Origin: Bacteroidetes bacterium GWB2_32_14
GTDB taxonomy: Bacteria > Bacteroidota > Bacteroidia > Bacteroidales > UBA12077
Direction: 5' to 3'
Length of the DNA stretch: 64,000 nt
Assembly: GCA_001768235.1 (NCBI GenBank)
Contig: MENK01000024.1
Span: forward strand, 246,919-310,918
The notes beneath the pieces are model-generated. The model was given only the letters and a program-made list of their open reading frames with translations. It searched no databases and had not been told where the DNA came from. The translations under genes and the position numbers were made by a program. Shown piece after piece: positions 17,974 to 27,159 of the stretch. The first letter of the stretch is position 1; every line of letters begins with the position of its first letter.

Positions 17974-19872
17974 TTAAATTTTTGATTTAGGTAAATGTAT
18001 AAAAAATGTAGTCCCTCTATTAACAACCGATTCAACCCAGATTGTACCGTTTAACATACTTACCGACTTACGAACTGTTGCAAGCCCAATCCCGGTTCCG
18101 GGGTATTCATCTTCGCTATGTAGCCGCTGGAAAATGTTAAATATTTTATCCCAATATTCTTCGGGTATTCCTATCCCGTTGTCTGAAATTTTTAATGTAA
18201 TGCCTTTAGCATCCTGATCGTAATTGATTTTTATTTCTAAAGGCTCATCTTTACGTCTATAAATTACTGCGTTATCAATTAAATTGGTGAAAATTTGTTG
18301 TAACAGGCTTTCGTTTCCATAAATTTCGGGTATTTCTTTATCCACAAAAAAAGTTGCTCCCACGTTTTCGAGTTTCTGCTTAAAATCGGAATAAATATTA
18401 TCGATTATTTTATTAAGCGAAACAGGGTAAATATCTATTGATTTGCGGCCAAGCCTTGAATAATCAAGTAAATCATTAATCAGGTGTTCCATTCGGACAC
18501 TTGCCTGAACAATGTAATTCATGTATTGCTGCCCTTCTTCGTTTAACGATGCACGGTGCCTGTTTGTAAGTATTTGCGAAAAGCCAAATATAGCCCTGAG
18601 TGGTGCCCGCAAGTCGTGCGATATGGAATAGCTGAATGATTCCAATTCTTTATTAATAGATGCAAGCTGGGCTGTTCTTTCTGCTACACGTTCTTCAAGG
18701 GTTTGGTTTAATATTTTAATTTCTTCCTGGGCAAGCAACCGCTCATCAAGTTCAACCCGCAATTGCTCGTTTAGCAGGCTTAATTCATACGTACGTTCAT
18801 TTACTTTTTGTTTCAGCTCCCTGTTATGTTTTTGCTTGTTTTTAAAGGCATAGTAAATTGTTAATACCAGAAAAACAACCAGGATTGTAATTATAGCGAG
18901 CAAATACATTAAATTTCTCTGACGATGAATTGTTGAACTCTGTGTTTTTAGTATATCGGTTTGATTTTTAATTTGATATTCCTGACTTTCAATTTCTTCT
19001 CTTTGCCGTAGCAATAACTGGCTGCCTTCGTTTACATCAGCAGAAAGGGCTCTCAATTTTTCTGATTGTTGATCAAATACCCGGCGTTGCTCTGAAATTT
19101 GTTGTATTTTAATACCCAGTTCTTTTTCACGCTGGTTAAGCAACAGAGATTGGTTATCCAGGATTCTTTGTTGTTCCCTGATTTTACGAGTTTGCCTGTT
19201 TAAACTGTCTTTATTAATCTCAACTTCTTTAGTTATAGCAGAAATACTGTTTTTAAGCTGAGCCAGGTTGTTTTCAAGATTTTCCGTGTGTTTTTGCAGG
19301 GTGCGCAGGCTTTGCTGTCCTTCCCTGTATAGTTCGGCAACATCAATTTCAGTTCCTCCAAGCAAAATCATATCCTGCATAATACCAAGATGCTGATTAA
19401 TAATATTCGCCTTGTTTATTTCGAACAAGAGATTGCCCTCTTTGGAATCGATAAAGTTTATCATCACAATTTGTTTGTTCTGGTAATTGTCGCTCACCAT
19501 CAGGATATTTTTTCCTTCAATACGGTCGAACAGGTTTACCAGGTTTTCTTCGTTTCCTTTTGTAGCAAAAACCAATTGCACATTGTTGATATCGCTCAGA
19601 GTTGTGGCTGATGTAACCCGGATAGGTTTATTTCTTATCGTTTTTGTTTTCGAAAGTGTAATTAGTTCATGAAGGATGTTTTCATCCTGGCCAATGATGA
19701 GAAAATGAAACTCGTTTATAGAATCTTCGTTTTGCCACTGAATGTTTTTTGCAAAATTGTAAATATAAGCGCTTATTGCAATTTCGCGACTCACTTGTTG
19801 TGCACTAATACTCCCGTTTAGCCCCCAAAAACAAGCAGTTGATAAATAAACATAAAGAATTAATTTTTTCAT
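17974..19872 (-). CDS. Histidine kinase with periplasmic YfiR (DUF4154) domain
   Basis: 632 aa. Signal peptide or anchor at the N terminus, then a YfiR/DUF4154-like domain (about 25-180: IYNFAKNIQW, FHFLIIGQDE, and ILMVSDN late in the domain). A long coiled coil (about 190-310) precedes one membrane helix (about 318-340). HisKA has His419 (SHDLRAPLRAIFG), and HATPase_c has DNGIGIP and GTGIGLATV. In Pseudomonas, YfiR is a separate periplasmic protein controlling a cyclase; here a similar sensor is fused directly to a kinase. The neighbour upstream (10-base gap) is a TonB-dependent receptor and the one downstream (6 bases) a receiver protein, so the three probably form one pathway. Confidence 0.9.
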   Translation of the reverse strand: MKKLILYVYLSTACFWGLNGSISAQQVSREIAISAYIYNFAKNIQWQNEDSINEFHFLIIGQDENILHELITLSKTKTIRNKPIRVTSATTLSDINNVQLVFATKGNEENLVNLFDRIEGKNILMVSDNYQNKQIVMINFIDSKEGNLLFEINKANIINQHLGIMQDMILLGGTEIDVAELYREGQQSLRTLQKHTENLENNLAQLKNSISAITKEVEINKDSLNRQTRKIREQQRILDNQSLLLNQREKELGIKIQQISEQRRVFDQQSEKLRALSADVNEGSQLLLRQREEIESQEYQIKNQTDILKTQSSTIHRQRNLMYLLAIITILVVFLVLTIYYAFKNKQKHNRELKQKVNERTYELSLLNEQLRVELDERLLAQEEIKILNQTLEERVAERTAQLASINKELESFSYSISHDLRAPLRAIFGFSQILTNRHRASLNEEGQQYMNYIVQASVRMEHLINDLLDYSRLGRKSIDIYPVSLNKIIDNIYSDFKQKLENVGATFFVDKEIPEIYGNESLLQQIFTNLIDNAVIYRRKDEPLEIKINYDQDAKGITLKISDNGIGIPEEYWDKIFNIFQRLHSEDEYPGTGIGLATVRKSVSMLNGTIWVESVVNRGTTFFIHLPKSKI

Positions 19873-19882
19873 CTTTTTTGGT

Positions 19883-21886
19883 TTAATTATTTAGCGTATA
19901 ACCAACAGAAAACATGATGGTACGCTGTGCCTGGCGATACCTGTCGGGGTCTCTGTTTGATGTATGATAGTATTCTGTGTTTAATATGTTTTTTGCTGAA
20001 AGTTGAACTGAAAATCCTTTGTAGTTTACTAATGACAATGCCCCGTGAAATATCAAACAAGGGTCAATATACGTGCTGCTGGTTGAAGATATCATTTTAG
20101 GATTTTCTCTTTTTCCAATGTAATTGGCATGGATGTTAATTTTTATGTATTCGTTAAAAGAATAGGTTATATTCATATTTCCTGTATGTTTACTTATTTC
20201 GGGTACTAAATCACCAGATTCGTTATAACTTTGATTAAATGTATAATTAATTGATGATTTTAGCTTACGGGAAGCATACCTGATATATATTTCTACCCCG
20301 TCGGTTTCAATTTTGCCACCATTAACCCATCTGTAATCGTCGTTAATAACTTCTTTTGTTATGGCATTTTCAAGATTATTTTTATATCCAATGATATCCA
20401 TCGTGTAATTATCGGCTATAGAGAAAGTAAATGCCGTTTCCAGCGATTTCATTTTTTCGGGTAACAATGAAGGATTTCCTAAACCATCGGTGTAATCCCA
20501 GGGTTTTGGGGCCCTGAAAGCTTCAGCATAGGAGAGGCGGAAAAGATGTTTTCTGAAAATATAACTAAGGCCAGCCCTCGGTGTTAATACTTGATCATAA
20601 ATACTGCTTTGATCAAAACGGGTTCCCCCGGAAAGAAAAAGATTTTTAAACAGAGTAAATCGGGGTTCTATAAAAATGCTGGTAAGGTAATTTGTTATCA
20701 TTTCTGGTTTTGTTGGTACGGGGGGAGTTTGTTCTGGCGATTCGCTGTAAGATAAAGATGCTTTTTCTGACAGTTGCCCGTATTCAAATGTTAAACCACC
20801 TGTAACTGAAAAAAACGTATTGGCGGTATAATCCAGTATGTTTTCAAATCCTGTTAAATTGTTTGGCCTGTAATATCCTACCTGGGCGGTATCGAGTACA
20901 AAATACACTGTGTTGTCGAGTACGGTGGTATTTCGGTTGTATAATACTGAAGAATATGTTAGTTTATCGCTTATCTCTTTCGTGTATTTGAGATAATTAT
21001 TTATAAACCGGATATTCCATGAAGTTCCATAATCCCTGTACAGCGTTCCATCAGATTTTTCCAGTGTGGCTGTTGAGGTTTCTTTATAATTGTAGTTGGT
21101 TCCTAAAATGAAATCCTTTGCTTTAATTTTAAAATCAAATGAATAATCGTTTTCAAAGTTATCCATTTCGTCAGTCCAGTTATAATCGCCAGCTCTTCCT
21201 TTTAAATCTGCCTTATCGGTTTTCTTAAACATGCCGGATGTATTGATACCAAACGTGTTTTTATTATTTATATAACTGTAATTAAAATTACTTTCAACGG
21301 TATTAAAATTACCTGCTAAAGCATTGATCTCGATTTTTTTTTCTGTTGGATTTTGAGTAATTATATTTATAATGCCTGATACGGCATTCGTGCCGTAAAC
21401 TACTGATGAGGGCCCGTAAATGACTTCAATACGTTCGATATTTGACAGGTTGTATTGCCCCCCGGCATAGAAACCTCCAGAGTTGAGTTCATTTACCTGT
21501 ACTCCGTCAATAAGCAGCAAGGTGAGGTTATTTTGATTAGGTATTCCTCGTTGAAAAACATAACTGTTAATTCCGTTAATATTTCTAAACTGAAACCCGG
21601 GAAGTTCTGAAAATACTTCTTCTATTGTAAAATATCCATTTTCTCTTATTTGGTCACCCGTAATTACAAAAACTGTTGATGGTACTTCGTTTATATTCTG
21701 AGACACTTTTGAAGCGGAAGTAATTTTAAGTTTTGAAAGTTGAGTTAAGCTTAAATCGTAAATACTGATACTGTCTGTTTGAGAATGGGATACATTTGTG
21801 CCGAGAAAAAAGAAAATCAGTACAATTACAAAACCATACCCGGGCTTTGTAACTAAATTCAAGGATTTCACCGGTGTTTTTTTCAT
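19883..21886 (-). CDS. TonB-dependent outer-membrane receptor
   Basis: 667 aa with a signal peptide, a plug domain (about 55-165: VPSTVFVITGDQI, LLLIDGVQVNE, IERIEVIYGPSSVVYGTNAVSGIINI) and a beta-barrel rich in alternating aromatic strands ending in an aromatic-containing strand (IMFSVGYTLNN). It has no carboxypeptidase-like N-terminal domain and no SusD partner nearby, so it looks like a vitamin, siderophore or signalling receptor rather than a glycan SusC. It is 10 bases upstream of the YfiR-fused kinase, which suggests receptor-linked signalling. The 160 bases upstream hold no gene. The ligand cannot be told from sequence alone. Confidence 0.92.
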   Translation of the reverse strand: MKKTPVKSLNLVTKPGYGFVIVLIFFFLGTNVSHSQTDSISIYDLSLTQLSKLKITSASKVSQNINEVPSTVFVITGDQIRENGYFTIEEVFSELPGFQFRNINGINSYVFQRGIPNQNNLTLLLIDGVQVNELNSGGFYAGGQYNLSNIERIEVIYGPSSVVYGTNAVSGIINIITQNPTEKKIEINALAGNFNTVESNFNYSYINNKNTFGINTSGMFKKTDKADLKGRAGDYNWTDEMDNFENDYSFDFKIKAKDFILGTNYNYKETSTATLEKSDGTLYRDYGTSWNIRFINNYLKYTKEISDKLTYSSVLYNRNTTVLDNTVYFVLDTAQVGYYRPNNLTGFENILDYTANTFFSVTGGLTFEYGQLSEKASLSYSESPEQTPPVPTKPEMITNYLTSIFIEPRFTLFKNLFLSGGTRFDQSSIYDQVLTPRAGLSYIFRKHLFRLSYAEAFRAPKPWDYTDGLGNPSLLPEKMKSLETAFTFSIADNYTMDIIGYKNNLENAITKEVINDDYRWVNGGKIETDGVEIYIRYASRKLKSSINYTFNQSYNESGDLVPEISKHTGNMNITYSFNEYIKINIHANYIGKRENPKMISSTSSTYIDPCLIFHGALSLVNYKGFSVQLSAKNILNTEYYHTSNRDPDRYRQAQRTIMFSVGYTLNN

Positions 21887-22046
21887 ATTTTAATATATAA
21901 ACGAATCACGCTGATTAATTTCTGTATTCTTTTATTCCCAATCTTTACTCTTTGTATTTTAGATTTTTTTTTATTACAAAATGCTGTTAATTAGTTAAAT
22001 ATAATCATAAATTATGAATTGGCATTCAAAATAGTTTTATATTTTT

Positions 22047-25000
22047 TTAATTTCTATTTTCCAATTCCTTAATCTTTTCCTTGAGTTCTTTTATTCTCAT
22101 TTCGCGTCCAATAAAGGCTTTATTCATACGCTCCAGTTCACTGTTTTTATTTTCAAGATCTCTTGTGCGTTCCTGGATACGTAATTCTAATTCCTCGTTT
22201 AGTTTAATAATTTCCTGTTCAACTTTTTTCCGGTCAGTAATGTCAATTGTAAATCCGGCAAGTATTGGCGAATTATTTTCGTCGCGAATCGGGAATTTTA
22301 TTGTTGTATAGTAACGATCGTTGAAAATCTCATCTACCACGATCATCTTACCTTCTTTAACTATTTTTTTGTCATCTTCAATCATTTTATTGGCGAATTC
22401 TGAAGGAAATAGCTCAAACATATCTTTCCCTAAAAGTTCTGAAAGTGGTTTACCCAACATTTGTTCATAATTTTTACTTAAATGTATCGACTTAATATCA
22501 CGGTCTTTAAAGAAAATATAAATCGGGCTGTTGTCCATTAATGCCTGGAAAAGTAATTCTCTTTCCTTTAATTGAGCTTCAGTTAATTTTAAATTGGTGA
22601 TATCATTATTTACAACAATGGCTCCATCAATATTTCCATCATTATCAAATATGGGGGCCGTGTAATTCAGAACTATTTTTTTTGCACCATCGAAAGCACT
22701 GATTTCCAATAGTTCGTCAGTTATTGTAACTCCCCTGGTAATGGTATGATATAATGCCCAATCGTTGTTTGCTATTTCTTCGCCTGAAGGTAACCTGCGT
22801 GCTTTAAAAACTTTATATTCTTCAATACCAACTTTAGGTTCGGCTCCCCAAATTTTTATTCCTGCCGGATTTCCTTTAATTATTTTGCCATTTTTATCAG
22901 CAAACCATAATCCTATAGGTAAGATATCGAAAATTCTCTGAAGCAGGTTTTCCCGTTTTGTTAATTCTATTTCTGCTTTTTTTCGTTCTGTAACATCCCA
23001 AACAACAGAAATCATTAGTCCTTTTCCTGCTATCGGAATATTTTTAGCGGAAATATAAGAAATCAATTGGCCTTTACGGCTAATGGGTATATCTTCCCAG
23101 AACATCTGATCAGGGTTTCCGCTTGCGCAATCGTCTAATACTCTCTTTTTTATTTTCTCTCTAAATTCAGAATCCTCATATACTGCTTCCCAAAAAACAT
23201 TGTTGTCAACAAGATTTTCTTTACTTGTCCTATAAAATCTGGCGAAATTATCATTCATGTATTCAAATTGTACAGTTGGATCAACCGAATTAACGGCAAC
23301 ACCAATTGGTAAATTATCTAATATAACTTTGATGTATGCTTCACTTTCGCGTAAAGCTATTTCCGAATTTTTTCGTTCGGTAATATCATTAACAAAGCCC
23401 AGGAACCTGTTTTCAGATAATTTTACTGCAGATACTATCCAATATCTTGTTGATTTGTTTTTATGAATAAAAGGAATTTCAATATGGGCTTCACCTTCAT
23501 TTTTAACAATTTCAAAAACGGGTAATATTTCATTAGAAATCAGGTCGGAAATACTCATGGAAAGCAATTCATCTTTGCTATAACCTGTTATATCACAGGC
23601 AGCTTTATTAACATCAATATACTTTCCATTATTATCTGTAATAAAAACTCCAAGAGGTGAATAATCAATATAGCTTTGGAATCTTGCTTCGCTTTGGCGA
23701 AGGTTTTCTTCAGCTTTCATTTTTTCAGTAATATCTATAGACAGGATAAAAACACCTTCAGGTATAGGTTCAATACTTAAATCGAACCATCCAACAGCTC
23801 CATCAGGAAAAACAAATTTGTTTACAATATGGGCCGGAATTTTTTCATCCATGCATTTTTTTATAAGTAAGAAGATATTGGAGCCTTCAATTCCAGGCCA
23901 CGTGTCCATATATTTTTTACCAAGCAGTTCGGATTTGGGCCTGCGATTATGAACTTCTGCAACATTATTGAGATACACGTATTTCCAGTCTAAATCAATA
24001 ATCTGGCATCCTTCGAGCATGTTATCGAGGGTTGAACGTAATCGTTGTTCACTTTCAGTTAAAATTTTCTGACTTAACCGTTCTTCAATTTGATCTCTAA
24101 AAACCAATACAACACCTGTAATATTTCCTTTTACATCCTTTATTGGAGCGCCACTGTCGGCAATAGGTATTCTGTTACCATCTTTTGAAATTAATAAAGT
24201 ATGATTTGCCAATCCCACAATCAATCCTTCTTTTAATACTTTTTTTACAGGATTTTCAACAGGTTCAAGGGTTTCTTCATTTATTATCTTGAAAACTTCT
24301 TCAAGTTTTTTCCCTTTGGCCTCTGTTTCTGTCCAACCCGTAAGTTGTTCAGCTATTGGGTTTAATTGTTTTATTATTCCTTTTTTATCGGTTGTTATAA
24401 CTCCATCGCCAATGCTGTAAAGTGTTGCCCTGTATTCTTCCTGCGACTCGTGCAATTCAATTTCATTGGCCAGTAGTTTTTTATATATGTTTTTTTGCCG
24501 TGAATTGTAGATCCATGTCAGTAATGCACCGTTAAACAAGATAAGAATCAGTACCATTAATGTGATAAATGTGGCTTCTTTGTTTAGTTCTTCAAAAATT
24601 TCTTTTTTATCAACCTTAGATACCATGTACCAATTTGTACCCGGAATTTTATCTAAATGTGTTAAAACATCAATATTTCTGTAATCTCGTCCCTCAAAAA
24701 ATCCTGTCTTACCTGAAGCAGCTTGTACCGCGGGCAAATTTTTATTATTTATTGAAGATTTCATTCTAAGTGCTGTTCCTTTTGCATGCCTTAATTCGTT
24801 TAGGAAAACAATACTGTCGTTTTCGGAGCGAACAATTAATGTCTCAGCAGACTTGCTTGGTGTAGGCCATTTCTGAATAAGTGGATACAAAAAATCTTCC
24901 GGATTAATACTGAAAAAAATTGTGGCAATATATTTATTATTTTCCCCTTTAACGGGAGCCATAATATCGTAATGTACCTTTTCGTGTATAGGGCACATAT

Positions 25001-25463
25001 AAAAATCGCCGACAAAAACATCGTTTAATTTTTTAGTTTTTTGAGCCAAACTTAAAGATGTGGTATCTACAGTATTGAATGTACTATCTAATGTAAATAA
25101 TAATACCCCGCTGCTATTTAGAATAAAAATATTATCATATCCATATAAATCACGGAATCGGGAAAACTCTTTGTATAAGTTCTTTTTAGAATTCAGATTT
25201 CCTGAGACTAAATTTTCAATATCATAAACCATTCGGTAATTATTAGAAATAAATTTTGCATCCGATATTCTTTCGTTTTGCCATAGTAAAAACTCATTAA
25301 TTTTTAAATTGGCTATTGCTTTTAGCTCATTGTACTTTTCATTACGTGTAATGTTTTTGTCGTTATTGTAATATAACGTTCCTGCAATAATAATTATCCC
25401 GCTTATTATAATAATAAGCACAATTATCAGGTACTTATAACTACTTGGTTTAATTGCTTCCAT
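22047..25463 (-). CDS. Cache-like sensor with six or more PAS domains, no kinase domain
   Basis: 1,138 aa. An N-terminal membrane helix (about 11-31), an extracytoplasmic region of about 270 residues with the pattern of a double-Cache domain, and a second helix (about 300-320) are followed by at least six PAS units up to about residue 1,080. The protein ends in a coiled coil with NKAFIGREMRIKELKEKI. There is no HisKA, HATPase or cyclase domain. The tail matches those of 14058-15707 and 15751-17463. A protein this long that only senses implies an external output partner, possibly one of the nearby kinases. Confidence 0.9.
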   Translation of the reverse strand: MEAIKPSSYKYLIIVLIIIISGIIIIAGTLYYNNDKNITRNEKYNELKAIANLKINEFLLWQNERISDAKFISNNYRMVYDIENLVSGNLNSKKNLYKEFSRFRDLYGYDNIFILNSSGVLLFTLDSTFNTVDTTSLSLAQKTKKLNDVFVGDFYMCPIHEKVHYDIMAPVKGENNKYIATIFFSINPEDFLYPLIQKWPTPSKSAETLIVRSENDSIVFLNELRHAKGTALRMKSSINNKNLPAVQAASGKTGFFEGRDYRNIDVLTHLDKIPGTNWYMVSKVDKKEIFEELNKEATFITLMVLILILFNGALLTWIYNSRQKNIYKKLLANEIELHESQEEYRATLYSIGDGVITTDKKGIIKQLNPIAEQLTGWTETEAKGKKLEEVFKIINEETLEPVENPVKKVLKEGLIVGLANHTLLISKDGNRIPIADSGAPIKDVKGNITGVVLVFRDQIEERLSQKILTESEQRLRSTLDNMLEGCQIIDLDWKYVYLNNVAEVHNRRPKSELLGKKYMDTWPGIEGSNIFLLIKKCMDEKIPAHIVNKFVFPDGAVGWFDLSIEPIPEGVFILSIDITEKMKAEENLRQSEARFQSYIDYSPLGVFITDNNGKYIDVNKAACDITGYSKDELLSMSISDLISNEILPVFEIVKNEGEAHIEIPFIHKNKSTRYWIVSAVKLSENRFLGFVNDITERKNSEIALRESEAYIKVILDNLPIGVAVNSVDPTVQFEYMNDNFARFYRTSKENLVDNNVFWEAVYEDSEFREKIKKRVLDDCASGNPDQMFWEDIPISRKGQLISYISAKNIPIAGKGLMISVVWDVTERKKAEIELTKRENLLQRIFDILPIGLWFADKNGKIIKGNPAGIKIWGAEPKVGIEEYKVFKARRLPSGEEIANNDWALYHTITRGVTITDELLEISAFDGAKKIVLNYTAPIFDNDGNIDGAIVVNNDITNLKLTEAQLKERELLFQALMDNSPIYIFFKDRDIKSIHLSKNYEQMLGKPLSELLGKDMFELFPSEFANKMIEDDKKIVKEGKMIVVDEIFNDRYYTTIKFPIRDENNSPILAGFTIDITDRKKVEQEIIKLNEELELRIQERTRDLENKNSELERMNKAFIGREMRIKELKEKIKELENRN

Positions 25464-25493
25464 GAAATTTTATTTAATAAATACAGAAAATAA

Positions 25494-25925
25494 TTATGAT
25501 TGATTTGCCAGTTTAGAGAAAAATGGCTGGTATAGCCAACTATAAAAAGGTTTTACCTGCTCGAAAGAATCTCTTGATAATTTATTTCTCAGAATATCCA
25601 GTACCTTATTTAACATAGTTGGCCAATATGCAAAATTGAATCCGTGATTCGAGTACACCCTGAAAACCCATAACACGGTTTCCACAAGTATTTCCGGGTT
25701 ATAATCAATAAACATGGAATTCATAAACCGCAACAGGTTCCGGTGGTTATCAAGCATCATGGTTTCGTTGTTCTCGCCAATTAGCAAAACCAAATCGGGT
25801 CGCGAAAGCATTGTTTCGTTCAACTCGGAAAGCGTAATATCCATGTTGTTGAAGAATTCTATCTGAGCTTCTTCAGATGGTTGTTTTAGCTTTTCCGCGA
25901 TAGAAATTAATTCACTCTTGGTCAT
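25494..25925 (-). CDS. All-helical protein of unknown function in B12/kinase cluster
   Basis: 143 aa, no signal peptide and no membrane segment. It looks fully alpha-helical with conserved-looking aromatic blocks (HRNLLRFMNSMF, VETVLWVFRVYSNHGFNFAYWP, PFYSWLY). I do not recognise a family. The helix pattern is loosely globin-like, but I cannot assign a haem ligand. It lies 103 bases downstream of the PAS kinase that follows the B12-binding gene and 30 bases upstream of the Cache-PAS protein, so it may belong to either unit. Confidence 0.75.
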   Translation of the reverse strand: MTKSELISIAEKLKQPSEEAQIEFFNNMDITLSELNETMLSRPDLVLLIGENNETMMLDNHRNLLRFMNSMFIDYNPEILVETVLWVFRVYSNHGFNFAYWPTMLNKVLDILRNKLSRDSFEQVKPFYSWLYQPFFSKLANQS

Positions 25926-26028
25926 ATTTTGGGGTTTATTAGGTTATTTATTGTTTGTTACGGATTTCTTATTTACATATTTATGATTTTTAATTCATAA
26001 TTTAAACTTGTTTTCAGCAGGCAGGTAT

Positions 26029-27138
26029 TTAATTGTATTCCTGCTTTATTGGCAGGGAGAAATAAAATACAGATCCTTTTCCCAATACACTTTCTGCCCA
26101 TACCCGCCCGTTATGTTCATTAATTATTTTTTTTACAATAGCCAGTCCAAGCCCGGTACTTGATTCTCCGGCGGTTGTTTCAGAATCTGTTTTACTAAAA
26201 AATTGAAATAATTTTGATAAATCATATTTCTTAATGCCAACACCTTCATCACTTACAGAAACAATTATTTCGTCATTATGTTTTTTTACAATTACTTTAA
26301 TTGTTGTATTATTTTTTGAATACTTTATTGCATTTGAGATATAATTATCGAGGACCTGGTCAATTTTTGCAGAGTCGATATTAAGAATTAATAACTCTTC
26401 AGGCTTAAAGAGGTTTATCTGAATTGATTTTTGATCTGCAAAGAAGCGGTTTCTATCAATGTTTTTTTTAATTAATTGAAAAACATCTGTATTTGCTCGC
26501 TCTAAACGTAAATTACCTGATTCAATAACAGATACATCTAATAAATCGTTAATTAATTTAAGTATAGAATCGCCTGATGATTTTATTATTTCGAGAAACT
26601 GCTTTTGTTTGTCCTGATTCATATTACTATTGGCAAGCAATGAGCAATACCCTGAAATCAGGGATGCAGGATTTCGAATATCGTGTGCTGCAATACCTAA
26701 AAACTCGTTTTTTAAATCGTTTAATTTTTTTAACTCAGTATTTTTCTTGATTAATTCGCGCGAAAGGTTATTCAGTTCGTTACTTAACTGAACAAATGAG
26801 ACATTCATTTTCTCCAGCTCGATCACGTTATGTTCGCCTATTGCAATGTATCCATCCCGGGTTTCAAAAAAAGAGAACTGTAATGTTATTGGAATGCCGG
26901 TAAGTGTATTTATTGAAAGTAATTGTCCCGAACCGGATTTTATATCGTTGATGTTAAATTTACCATTAAAATCGACAACAAGCTGATGAAACTGTCCGTT
27001 AAGTTGTTTTTTGCCAGCTATTTGTTCTATATATGTATTAAACGTAATAATCTTACCATCTTTATCAAGGTAAATAATTACAATAGAAGCCCGATCGTTT
27101 AAATAAGATTCAATAATCTTTGTTTTTTGATTATTCAT
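26029..27138 (-). CDS. PAS histidine kinase next to B12-binding protein
   Basis: 369-aa soluble kinase: a PAS-like N-terminal domain (about 1-110), a coiled coil, HisKA with His152 (AAHDIRNPASLISGY) and HATPase_c with DEGVGI and STGLGLAIV. No receiver and no membrane segment. It starts 21 bases downstream of the B12-binding-protein gene, so the two are almost certainly co-transcribed. The B12 protein is a natural candidate for controlling the kinase. Confidence 0.92.
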   Translation of the reverse strand: MNNQKTKIIESYLNDRASIVIIYLDKDGKIITFNTYIEQIAGKKQLNGQFHQLVVDFNGKFNINDIKSGSGQLLSINTLTGIPITLQFSFFETRDGYIAIGEHNVIELEKMNVSFVQLSNELNNLSRELIKKNTELKKLNDLKNEFLGIAAHDIRNPASLISGYCSLLANSNMNQDKQKQFLEIIKSSGDSILKLINDLLDVSVIESGNLRLERANTDVFQLIKKNIDRNRFFADQKSIQINLFKPEELLILNIDSAKIDQVLDNYISNAIKYSKNNTTIKVIVKKHNDEIIVSVSDEGVGIKKYDLSKLFQFFSKTDSETTAGESSTGLGLAIVKKIINEHNGRVWAESVLGKGSVFYFSLPIKQEYN

Positions 27139-27159
27139 AGTTTTATATACATATAGAAC

